Shown here: in pieces, positions 35,101 through 45,373 of the stretch
How the letters are laid out: the number at the start of each line of letters is the position of its first letter
How positions within the stretch are numbered: position 1 is the first letter of the stretch
Origin: Rebecca billardiae RCC1528
Taxonomy: Eukaryota; Haptophyta
Length of the DNA: 64,000 nt
NCBI GenBank assembly: GCA_965240325.2
Contig: OZ251225.1
Span: forward strand, 1,612,001 to 1,676,000
Direction of reading: 5' to 3'
Notes under the pieces: generated by a model
The model's input: the letters and a program-made list of their open reading frames with translations, nothing else
What the model was told of the DNA's origin: nothing
The model's database searches: none
Translations under genes and position numbers: made by a program

Positions 35101-38100
35101 TCACCGACCTGCAGTCGACGAGCATCACCGCCGCCCGCATCGACGGCCTAGCGCTCGTCGAGTTCGACGCCAGCGCCAACGTGACCGAGGTCACCGGCCT
35201 GCGCCGGCTGCGCAGCCTCGAGGAATTGCTTTCGCTCGACGTCGAGGCGACCGAGCGGCTGCGCGCGGCGAGCGGCGCGACGGTCGAGTTCGGCGACCTG
35301 GCGCGCGTGCTCACCACGATCGGCGCGTACGAGGGCACGAGCCTGCTCGTCGAGGCCGGCACCAACGCCACGAGCGTGCAGCCGCACGCGCTCGAGATCA
35401 GCGCGGGCGCGACCGTCCGACTCGACCCGAGCTCGGTCGTGATTGATGGCACGGACGGCGGCAGCTTCACGTTCCGCGACGCGGCGAACGAGTCGAGCTC
35501 GATCGTGATGCGCCCAGGCGCGAGCCTGATGAGCTTCGCGCGGCTCGAGACCAGCTCGATCATCGCCACCTCGCTCGAGGCGCTGCAGACGCTCACGTTT
35601 GGCGACGTCGGCCTGAGCTCCATCGCCAACGTGGACGAGATCTCCGCTGGCGCGCTCGAGCTGAGCGCCGGCATCGACGTGGCGGCAGGCGCGTACGTGA
35701 CGCTGGGCGAGCTCGTCGCGGTGAACACGACGGAGGGGCGCATCAGCGCGGTCGTCCTGCAGCTCGAGGACAGCGCCGGCTCGGGCGACAACCTCGTCCT
35801 GTGGTCGGGCGGTCTCGAGGTGAACGTCGGCGCGGAGTTTGTGCTCAGCGCGGCCGGCGAAACGGGCAACGTCGTCGTCGCGCCTGGCGTGGGGCGCGTG
35901 ACGCTCACAAGCGTCGTCGCCGCGGACATGTTCGCGGCGACGATCGACGGGCTCGCGACGGTCACCTTCGACCCCGCGGACGACACGACCACGTCGATCG
36001 TCGGGCTGCAGCAGCTCGAGGGGCTCGAGCTTCTCGGCGCAGCCAACGCGACCGTCGGCCAGCGGCTCGAGGTGAGCGCGGGCGCGGCCGTCGAGCTGGG
36101 CACACTGGTGAGCGTGGACACGGTCGCGGGCGACGTGAAGGCGGCGTCGATCAGCGTCAGCGCGGGCGACGGCGGCGGCTCGACGGGCAGCTATGTACTC
36201 GCGCCCGGCTTCCTCCAGCTCACCTCTGGGAGCACGCTCCAGTTCCTGGACTCGCAGCAGGCTGCGCCGGCCACCATCTTCACGGTCACGCCGTCGACGA
36301 GCGCGCTCGACTTGCTCGCGCTCAACGCGCAGGACGTGCAAGCCTCCACGATCTCAGGCCTCACCTCCATCGACTTCGACGCGGTCGAGCCGAGCACGGT
36401 CATCACCAACCTCAAGGTGATGCAGGGCCTCGACACCTTCTCGTCGCAGAGCGTCGAGATCGGCGCCAACCTCGCTGTGACCGCGGGAGCGGCCGTCGAC
36501 TTTGGCGCGCTCGTCTCCGTCGACACGACTCTGGGCGACGTGCTGGCGAGCCGGCTGCAGCTCACGCCGACCGGATCCGGAGAGGACGCGCTGCACCTCA
36601 TCGCCGACGCGGAGTCGTTCTACTTCCGAACGCCCGACGGCGCGAGCAACGTGACCGTCACGCCGTCGGTCGGTCAGATTGACGCTGTCACGCTGCGCGT
36701 GGCCGACGTCGTCGCGCAGACGGTGCGCGGCCTGGAGATCCTCGAGTTCGACTCGGTCTCGGGCAGCGCGGAGATCCGGAACGTGGACGCGATCCTCGGC
36801 GTGACGGACATGTCCACGAGCAGCCTCGACATCCAGTCCTCGCTCGTCGTGGAGTCGGGCGCCGAGGTCCTGCTCGGCCCCGCCCTCAGCGTCGCGACGG
36901 GCACGGGTGTGATGAGCGCGCACGCGGCGATCGCGATCAACGAGACGCGCTCGTTGCAGATGGGCGCGGACGGGCTCACGCTGGGCGAGTCGACGGCGCA
37001 ATTCTTCCTCACCAAGGAAGCCACCGCCGCGGCGCTCACCCTCGCCTTCGCCGGCGCGGACGCCGACCCGGACGTGAGCGGCCCGGTGATTTTCCCCGAG
37101 GACAGCAAGATGCTTGTCGACACCGTGCAGGCGCGCACGGATCCGGGGCTGGCGCTGCTGCAGGTGCGGCAGATCAGCGCGGGCCAGAGCGGCGTGATCA
37201 CTGTCGGCGAGGGCGAGGGCGCCTCGAACGTCACCATCACGCCGGCGCTCGGCCTGATCAACGCGTACGAGATGCGCGCAGACGTGTTCAGCACGCCCGT
37301 GATCGGAGGCGTCTCCACGCTCACCTTCAGCGGGGGCGAGGGGGCGTCGGTGATCTCCGAGCTCGACCAGATCACCGGGCTGGGCGAGCTGGACGTGCAG
37401 CACATCGCTGTCTCGAGGAGCCTCAACGTGAGCAGCGCCGCCTCCGTCCAGCTCGGCGCGAACGTGTACGTCGAGCCGGCGGCGGGTGCGGTCCGCGCGT
37501 CGGTGTTTGAGGCAAAGGACCCGACCGTGCTGGCGCCCGAGCAGTCGGCTCTCGAGCTGCGGCCCGATGGGTTAGAGCTCACGGGCACGACGGAGGACAT
37601 TGTTCTGGGCAAGTCCGGCGTGGACCAGGCGCTCAACGTGCTGCTCGGCCAGGCGTCCCCGGCAAAGGCCGGCCCGGTGATCGACGTGCTCGGCAACGAG
37701 CTGCGCGTGGCCACGGTGTCCGCGTACGACGCGAGCGTTGGGCTCGAGCTGCAGCGTGTGCGGAACATCACGTCGGATGGGCGCATCGCGTTCCGCGCGA
37801 GCGACGCGGGCGCTGCGGATGCGCTGGTGCTGACGCACGAGAGCAGCGGCGTCGGCGTGAGCGTGACCGACCTCGAGTTCAACGCCGATCTGAGCTCGAT
37901 CACGATGGGCGCGCTGAGCATCACGGCGGAAGCCACAGGCCAGCAGTACAAACTCTCCGGCCTCACGGAGCTCATCGTGGGCGGGATCTCCGCCTCGAGC
38001 ACCGGGAGCGCTGACGTGCTCTCCGTCGGCCCGACGACCATCACCGACACCGCGCAGGTCGCCGAGCTCGCCTTTGGCAGGCGCGGCGTGTTCTCCGCGT

Positions 38101-40306
38101 CCGACGCGACGGAGACGGTGCAGCTGGGCGCGGACGTGGCCGTCGACACTGCGAACGGCGCGCTGAGCGCGGCGACGATGCGCACGCAGAACATCACGGT
38201 CCTCGCATCCGCGGGGGACACTGACTCGGTGATGGTGCGCGCGGCGTCTGGGCCGGAGCTCGTGCTCGAGCCTGCCTCGAATGCTCTCTTCCCGTCCGTG
38301 AGCGGCAGCTTCAGCGTGAGTTTTGGGCTGGGCTTCGACGGCTTTGGCACAGACGCGCCCTTCCTGAATGCGGCAGACAACGCGCTGTACGTGGCCAAGG
38401 TCGAGCCGTCGAACAGCGAGCAGCTGCTCTACCTCGGCCACGTCGACGTGCTCACCTCGGACGCGACGATCCGCTTCGCGACCCAGGACCAGCTGAGCCA
38501 GCTCGAGCTCGTGCCGTCATCACGCTCGCTGCTCGGCCTGCGCGTCCTGGAATTTGACGCGGACGGCGAGCAGCAGCTCCGCCTGGGCAACATCAGCGTG
38601 AGCGCGGGCGGCGCGCTCGACGGGGTGCTCACGGTGGGCGACGTCTTTCGCGCCTCCACCGACGGCAGCGTGCGCATGGGCGAGCAGCTCGAGGTCGGCA
38701 CGGCCGCGGGCGTGCTCACGGCACACACGCTGCTCGCGACGGATGCGCTGCAGGCCGGGAGCGTCATCTCGATCTCGTCCGCCGGCAGCGCGCCGAGCTC
38801 GGGCGCGGCGTCCGCCAGCGAGACGTTCCTGCAGCACCGCCAGCTGCAGCTCTCGCAGGAGTCCTTCCTCACGCCCGAGGAGCTCGTGCTGCGCTCGGGC
38901 GCGGGCGCGGGCGCACTCGCGCTCTGCAGCAGCGAACCGCTGTGCGAGCAGCCAGCTGTGCAGAGCGACACCGGCGTGCTCGACCTCTTCGCGAACGCGT
39001 CGGCGGCGAACTGGACGGTGCGCATCGGCACAGGCGAGTCGAGCTTCGACACCACGATCGACTCGCTCGGGCTGAGCGCGCCGTACCTCCGCTCGAGCTC
39101 AGGCGCGCTCACGCTGTCCGCGGCCGCCTCAGGCTTCAGCTTCGACATTGCGGGTGATTCGCTGCTCACGGCGTCGACAGACGCCATGGTGGTGAACTCG
39201 GGCGTCGCCACGTTCGCCGGCGAGATCACCGCGAGCGGCAAGATCGAGACGGTGCGCGCACGCGCGCGCGCTCTGCACCCACCGCGCGCGTCACCCGCGG
39301 CTGCGCGCGCGGCCGAGTGCGTGGGCGGTGCGGCTGAGCCCGAGCGTGCGCGCGGCCGCGCGTGTCGCTCGGCGCGCAGTCGGGGCGCATGGTCGTGGAC
39401 GGCGTGCTGCGCGCCAACAGCGGCATCGTCATGAAAGGCGACGACGTGATCGTCGCCAACAACCTCGCCTCGGACGAGTTCCACCCGCTCAAGCTCGAGT
39501 CGAATTACTACACGGGCATCAAGATCAAGGTGCGGCGCACCGCGCGCCGCACCGCGCGCACCGCGCGCACCGCGCGCACCGCGCGCACCGCGCGCACCGC
39601 GCGCACGCCGAGCGAGCGCCGGCATCGCTGCGCCTGCGTAGGCAGACCGAGCGGGGCGTGCGCGCGCGCGGCGCGCGGTGCGGCGCTCACGCGCGGCCGC
39701 GTGCCCCGCCTCGCTTCCTCGCGCGCCGCGGCGCAGGTGAGCGGCGACGAGATCATGATGGTCACCGCGTCGGGCGTGACTGTGAACGGCACGCTCGAGG
39801 CGCGCGGCGGCATCATCACGCCTAGCGTCAAGGCTGACATCTCAAACCTCACGCTCTCCTCCGAGTCGATGTCCGTCGAGTTCGAGGTGGGCAACTCCAC
39901 GATCGGCCGGGTGAGCTCGGGCGGCATCGCCGTCGACTCGGGCATGAACTTCACCGCGCCGCTCGGCTCCGCCATGCTCTTTGGCGACATGCCCATGTAC
40001 TCGGACGCGACGACGGGCAACTGGCGCGCCGCGTCGCCCGTGCTCGTGCTCGACGGCGCGCAGACGGGCGGCGGCTCGCTGCTCGTGTCCAACGACCTGC
40101 AGGTGGAGGAAGAGGCATTTTTCAACGGCTCAACCTGGTTCGGCGACGAGATCGTGCTCGCCGACCCCACTTCGAAAGCCCATCCACAGCCGCCATCGGC
40201 GTCGAGCGAGGGATGCGTCGTCGGGGCATTGAGATGGGACAACAACTACTTTTATTTGTGCGTCGAGGGCGAAACATGGAAGCGAGCCCCTCTCTCCACC
40301 TTCTGA
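32174..40306 (+). CDS. Giant secreted tandem-repeat protein with FN3 domain
   Basis: About 2550 residues from exons 32174-32401, 32547-39251, 39380-39529 and 39737-40306; all joins are phase 0. The first donor is the least certain. A signal peptide (MRALALLALVPVAFGA) leads to a fibronectin type III-like domain (about 25-115, with YTLDIANLVSSTTYEFYVVA). From about residue 260 to 2300 the protein is an array of repeats. Each has an (F/L)G-LVSVDT-GRV-A-LQL core, then FTFS, PG-G-L-L and GL-TV-FD segments. Cores fall near nucleotides 33110, 33707, 34097, 34497, 34897, 35293, 35700, 36098, 36500, 36870, 37450, 38127 and 38680, so the central period is about 396-400 bp. The repeats are rich in Ala, Gly, Ser, Thr, Val and Asp, poor in Lys and nearly free of Cys. 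The C-terminus (CVVGALRWDNNYFYLCVEG then WKRAPL) resembles caps of fibre-like proteins. I see no membrane anchor. Probably an extracellular fibre, scale or wall protein; function unknown. Confidence 0.85.
33090..38720 (+). repeat. Array of about 13 diverged 132-residue coding repeats
   Basis: Nine consecutive cores between 33707 and 36870 are spaced 370-407 bp apart. The last few intervals stretch to 550-680 bp, as if an extra 50-90-residue segment was inserted. Repeats differ by many substitutions, so the array is old and under protein-level constraint rather than a fresh DNA-level expansion. Confidence 0.8.
39530..39736 (+). repeat. Stop-free intron of the giant gene with CGCGCACCG repeats
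   Basis: A 207-bp GT-AG intron, a multiple of three, opening with GTGCGGCGC and then about seven copies of the nine-base unit CGCGCACCG (39536-39605). Translation in frame gives an Arg-Thr-Ala run, unlike the protein on both sides, so I treat it as intron. Confidence 0.75.
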
Positions 40307-40486
40307 GCACACGCTCTTCGAATCAGTCTGACCGTAGTAGTAGCGGTAGCCTTCTACTGATGACTGATTGAGGGCTCAGACTCAGTCTCAGAGGAGTCGC
40401 CGAAGCAGTTCTGAGAGGCGGACCGCGGAATTTCCGCGGGCGCATTTTCCGCACCGCCTGTTTCTCATCTCGCGTCCGGGAAAATC
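40307..40486. other. Short spacer before the ankyrin gene
   Basis: 180 bp between two genes in tandem. It contains a CCGCGGAATTTCCGCGG palindrome near 40425-40441, a possible hairpin. No TATA-like element stands out. Confidence 0.5.
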
Positions 40487-41920
40487 ATGACGATGAGGAC
40501 GAATGTGGCGAGAGTCGAGACCGCCCGCCCGGGTGCGGGCGCAAGTATCATCATGGTGGCAGGACGAGGTCCCGGCCGTGCGGGCAGCGGCGCGCCGGCG
40601 CCGCACGACGACGCCGACACCCCTCTCATGGTCGCTTGCCGCGAGGGTGACATGGCTGGTGCGCAGGCGCTGCTTGCGCGCGGCTCCTCGGCGGGCGCAG
40701 CGTCCCATGACGGCTGGACCGCCCTGGCGTGGGCCTGCGTAGCAGACGAGGTGATGTGCGCGGAGCTGCTCATCTCGCACGGGGCGAGCACGGATGGCGT
40801 GGACCACGACGGCCAGACGCCACTCCACCGCGCCGCCGCCGCGGGCAGCGACGAGTGCGTGCGCCTGCTGCTCTGCCGCGGCGTTCACGTGAACGCGCGC
40901 GCGTGCCTCAATCAGTGGACTCCGCTCATGGAGGCAGCGCGTGGCGCGCGCGCGCTGTGCGTGCGGCTGCTGCTCGATGCGCTGGCCGATGCGCGAGTGT
41001 GCACGGCGTCTGGCGACTGCGCCCTTTCGCTCGCCTGCGCGAGCTCGTGCGAGCCCGCTGTGCGCATGCTGCTGCACGGAGCGGCTCCGGACGAGCTCAG
41101 CGAGGCGGTGCACGCCGCAAGCCGTGCGGGGGCCGTCGAGTGCGCGCGCGCGGTGCTCGACGCGAGCACGGCGCGGCGCGACGTGGACGTGCGCCTCCTC
41201 GCCGACGGCCTCCGGCCGAGCCCGCCCACCGGCTGCTCCTCACCTCCGTCCGCGGCCGCGCGTGACCCACCGATCGTCGCCGCGTGCCGGCAGCAGCACT
41301 GGCAGCTGGCGGCGCTGCTCATCCAACGGCGCGCCGACGTCCGCGTGGAGGGGGTGCGAGGAGAGAGCGCGCTGCTGCTGGCGTGCCGCGGGCGGCACCT
41401 GCCCACGATCCAGCTGCTCAGCGCGCACGGCGCGCCGCGCGCCTTCCCCGGCGCGCGCACGACCGCACTGCGCGTAGCCGAGGCGTCTGGTGCAGACGGG
41501 CGCACGCTGCGCTGGCTCTCCGACACGCGCCGGTGGGTGAGCCCGCTGCACCACGTCGAGCTGCTCAGGGTCGACGAGGTGTACGAGCTGCTGCGGGCGG
41601 GCGCGGACATTCGGGCGCGCACGCGCACGCACGACGCGCCCACGCCGCTCGGGCTCGCGCTCGATGCGCTCGCGGCCGGGCGCGCTGAGCCTGACCCGAC
41701 GCGCTCGGCCGCCGCGCTCATCGCGCACGCGGCCGGGCCGTGGTCTCCGCAGACCCACGCGCTCTTCCCTCCGCGCGCGCGCGCGCGCGCCGTGCGCCTG
41801 CTCCTGCTGAGCTATCTCCTTGCAGCAGACGGAGAGCGCTTTGGGCCTGGGGCCGGTGCGCTGGCCGACCTTTTCCTCGAGAAAGTGCTGCCGCGCGTGA
41901 TCACGCGCTACTCGCGCTGA
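40487..41920 (+). CDS. Ankyrin-repeat protein
   Basis: Single exon, 477 residues. Ankyrin repeats start at DADTPLMVACREGDMAGAQALLARG (split over about 42-66). They continue through GWTALAWACVADEVMCAELL, GQTPLHRAAAAGSDECVRLLL and NQWTPLMEAARGARALCVRLLL, with weaker repeats after. Near residue 285 more repeats resume (IVAACRQQHWQLAALLIQ, ESALLLACRGRHLPTIQLL). The C-terminal 130 residues are not classical ankyrin: WVSPLHHVELLRVDEVYELL, then APTPLGLAL, then GPWSPQTHALFPPRARARAVRLL. I associate this tail with ankyrin families expanded in haptophytes and other algae, from memory and without a search. It is a protein-binding scaffold; partner unknown. Confidence 0.85.
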   Translation: MTMRTNVARVETARPGAGASIIMVAGRGPGRAGSGAPAPHDDADTPLMVACREGDMAGAQALLARGSSAGAASHDGWTALAWACVADEVMCAELLISHGASTDGVDHDGQTPLHRAAAAGSDECVRLLLCRGVHVNARACLNQWTPLMEAARGARALCVRLLLDALADARVCTASGDCALSLACASSCEPAVRMLLHGAAPDELSEAVHAASRAGAVECARAVLDASTARRDVDVRLLADGLRPSPPTGCSSPPSAAARDPPIVAACRQQHWQLAALLIQRRADVRVEGVRGESALLLACRGRHLPTIQLLSAHGAPRAFPGARTTALRVAEASGADGRTLRWLSDTRRWVSPLHHVELLRVDEVYELLRAGADIRARTRTHDAPTPLGLALDALAAGRAEPDPTRSAAALIAHAAGPWSPQTHALFPPRARARAVRLLLLSYLLAADGERFGPGAGALADLFLEKVLPRVITRYSR

Positions 41921-43255
41921 CACGCTGTGATGTGCGCGCCTCAAACGTCACCGCTACGATCGTCTCACTCCGAAGGCCGACGGCGACTCCTCAATTGGAT
42001 GCTACGACGACCCATTCATTGATGCTGGCATCAATCCTGTCATCGTCGTCATGATATTGTGGTGACATCGTCAGCAGCAGCAACTTGATGCTGAGACTGA
42101 GCACTATAGCAGCTATAATCATCGACTACTAATCGTCGTCGTGGCCCGGACGACCCGACACTCTGACTACTGAACAGCTTCGCCGGCGCGGCGGCGCAGT
42201 CCCTGAGAGGCCTGAGACGCTCCAAATAAGGGCGGCGGAGTCATCGATCGTCGTCGCAGACAGAGTTCGACAGCGCAATAGTAGTAACTAGTAGCGGCTT
42301 CGTTGAAGCCGCGCGCCGCTGTCTAGGCTCTAGTTAGACTTGGTGGTAGTCAACACTCTCGGGCGCTTGAATCCGACAGCATCTCGGAACTTTAGTTTTT
42401 GCTGTACATGCAGCTCTCGTCGGACGGTAAGCCGCTGACTACCGCTGCGGCGCTGCCACCTTCCGGTGTGAAACTGCCGCCAGGCTGCTGTGTCGTCATG
42501 ATGCCACTGCGCTGATTCGGACTCAGTGGCGTTCAAAAATTGTAGTCTGTACTCTGTAGCTAGCTACTCGTAAGCCGTAGTAGACTGAGACAGTAGACTC
42601 TAGCTTACTCACGGGCCGTAGCCCGAAGGCTGTTATGCCGCCGCTGACGGACTGTCTCACGGGCTGGTGCTAGTGCCCCCTCAGGCCGTTCACTGCCTCG
42701 CACATGTCCTTTGAACATGGAGCACGCCACAGCGGGCATGCCTTGTCCCTTCCCATACCGCTCTCCTGGCCGCAGCGCACTCAGGTCAGTCGCCGGGCTG
42801 ACGACAAGCTGACGGCGCCCAACTAGTCCCAATATGGTCAACACGAGTCGGTGCGAATGGACTACAGGTTACCCCCATACATACAAAGCGTACTTCAAGG
42901 CACTCACACGGACTGATTGACGCCTTAGTCTGTCACAGTCCATTCGCCCAAGAAGCCGTCGCGCGCCGGAGAGGTGACACTTCCAGGGGCTGGGGGTGGG
43001 TTTGCGCGGGCGAGCGCGACCGCCATGCTGAGAATCAGCCCGAGGGATTTCGTTCAGAAATGGCGGCCGGCAGCAAGCGGCAGGCAGCCTTTTGGTGGCG
43101 AGTGGCCGAGATCGCCGGCGCAGCACCATGTCATCAGGTCCGCGGCCGTCGCGCCCATGCGAGAGAGCTCGCACGCCCTCACCGTGTCACAAGCGCATCG
43201 CGGGCGACTCACGGATAGCCCTCCGTGACTGGCTTCGCTGCGCGCACGCCATCAG
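41921..43255. other. Spacer upstream of the TMEM128-like gene
   Basis: No long gene is recognised. The right end (about 43024-43255) should hold the promoter and the first small exon of the TMEM128-like gene. Candidate start codons are at 43024, 43060 and 43128 (the last in the context CACCATG). CATCGTCGTCAT-type runs occur near 42035-42065. Confidence 0.5.
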
Positions 43256-43894
43256 GTTACGAGCGCGTGGCTCTCGACAACACTGAGCAGGCACGCGCAA
43301 AGACAGTCTTCGAGCAGCGCCGCGACTGGCTCTTGCGCAAGTTCTGGGCGACAGTATGGGTGGCTTTTGCGCTCTTCGTCGCCAGAACAGTCGATCTCTG
43401 GGAAGTGATCGTGCTTGGTCACACTGTGGGCAGCCCCGAGTACCACCTGCACAGGTGTGTGCAGCGGGCACCTGCTGAGAGCGTGCATGTCCGCCGCGCG
43501 GTGCTCACGCATGCCCACGCGCAATGTGCGCAGGGGATACTTCAAGCTGGGGCTCTTCTGCTTCGGCATGTGGGTCGTCGTCGCTGCATACCTCGTGATC
43601 TGGGTCAAGTACGTGCTCAAGGTGGAGGAGGAGTGGGAAGACTACTCGCCGAGGGCCATCCCGTTCGCGACGCTATGCGGCCTGGTCGGCATCATCAGGT
43701 GCGCGCGTCTGCGTGCAGCCGGCCCCTGCGCGCGCACGTCGCGCGCGGCCAGCTCACCAGCTCGCCGCGCCGCTCGCCCGACTGCGCGCAGCTTCATCAT
43801 CTCGTTCTGGCCCGTGTGGGGCTTCCTCACGCTGCCCATAGTGTTTGTCTTCTTCATGGGCATGCTGCACCTGGCACATTTTGTGCCGCTGTGA
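43256..43894 (+). CDS. TMEM128-like four-helix membrane protein, 5' exon unresolved
   Basis: Exons 43256-43454, 43534-43698 and 43792-43894 join in phase (Arg and Ser codons are split) into 154 residues. Four hydrophobic helices are visible: KFWATVWVAFALFVA, LGLFCFGMWVVVAAYLVIWV, FATLCGLVGIISFIISFWPV and LTLPIVFVFFMGMLHLAHF. The layout, the size and the mid-protein YSPRAIPFATLCG block resemble the eukaryotic TMEM128 family, whose function is unknown. An in-frame stop at 43216 with no ATG after it means the start codon must lie in an upstream exon, with CATCAG at 43250-43255 as acceptor. Introns are only 79 and 93 bp. Confidence 0.62.
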
Positions 43895-45373
43895 TTACAG
43901 TCGCTGCCGGGAGGGCGTGGGGTCATCGCACTGCACTCCGCTCGCGAGGCTCGGCAGCTTCGGCGTACGGCGCCGCCGCTGACGTGCGCCCACTCTGTCT
44001 GAGTGGTCATGCATGAGACCCGTGGGCGTGGCACTGTCGACGTTATTGCGTGTCGTGCATGGCGTGAGACTACAATGCTGCTACACATGCCGCAGGCCAG
44101 CAGCCGGCAGCCGGCAGGTGCTCCGAGCGCTAAGACCTGCTAACTCAGCTAAATCAGGAGCCCGTGGCGGCAGGGCGCAGAGTGGCCAGCCGGAGCCTGG
44201 CCATATAAGCACGGGGCGCAATCGCCATCGGTTTCGACGGTCCGCCGATACCCGGGCGATAAGCTCAATAGTATTCAGCCAGTATAGTTGTAATAAAATA
44301 TACTAGTTAGCAGTAAGCTACCCGGATGAGTTATTCAGCGCTTGAATCATATCGGACCGTATATATATATTCTATCTGCAGGCGGCGGTCGCGCCGCCTG
44401 CTGACGCAGAGTCCTGAATTGATGCGCCAGCGGCTTCGCCTTCGGCGGTGACCGCTGTGAGCAGTGTGAGCCGATGATAGACGGCGGCCGCCGACGGCTG
44501 GCCGACCCGGTCGGACCGGTGCCCGTCGCCCCCGTAACTCGTACGTAACTCGTCGTCAGTAAGGCGTAACCGTCGTAAAGTCGTCCTGCTACTGAGCTAC
44601 TTCGTCCCGGGTCACTGAGTCAGTAGTCACTGAGTGCGTCCCGGCCGCCGGCGCCCGGCGCGGCACGACTGCGTATACGATTAACGGTGGTACTGTCTTA
44701 GTCTACGTAGTACGTGCATACAGCAATAAGTAACATGATGGGTACGACTGTTGACAGTGTTATTCATGTGACCTACTGCTCGGAGTCCCGAGGACGCCGA
44801 GTGACGGCACGGATGACGAATGACGAGTCGCAGTCGTGACACAATGAGTGACCGTCCGCCAAAACAGTATGAGCCGCCGAGTAGCTAGCTAACATAGTCA
44901 GGAATCGTCGCCGTCGGCCGCCTCGGCCGGTAGTTAAGTAGTCAGCTAGCTTGTAGTAGTTACTCAGTGACGGTCGTCAGGCCGGAGGCCCGCGCGAGGC
45001 CGAGGCCGCGGGCTAGGCCGTAGGCGGGCCGGGCGGCGTCGAGTAGTCCTCTCAGGGCCGGGGCCGGGGTCGTCGGGGGGTGAGAGCCCGTGAGTCGATC
45101 ACTCGATGACTCGATCACGAACGACGCCGTATCATAAAGACTGTGAGCGATTGTCTGCAATATTAATGTCAATTAATAATTTACTATTTGTATTATAAAT
45201 TAAGTTCAAGACGAACGCGACTCAATAAATGTACGATTATTCTAAATTAGCACTAGCGCTAGTCAGTAGCTACTGACGACCTATATCGTAGTGATGATCG
45301 ACGACCGACACGATCGATATAAATTATAATCACGACGTGGTGGCAGCACGACGTCCGACGGTGACGCGGACGG
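43895..45373. other. Convergent 1.5-kb spacer, low GC on the right
   Basis: Between the 3' ends of the TMEM128-like gene and the coiled-coil gene. It includes AT-rich patches at 44285-44370 and 45160-45250. Short runs resemble palindromes (GGCGGCGGTCGCGCCGCC near 44380). No open frame has gene-like codon use, and no RNA gene was recognised. Confidence 0.55.

Noticed and set aside
33056-36121. A 1021-codon Ser/Thr/Pro-rich frame on the minus strand opposite the giant repeat gene
   Set aside because: It is explained by the regular codon pattern of the repeats; no start context, domain or independent bias.
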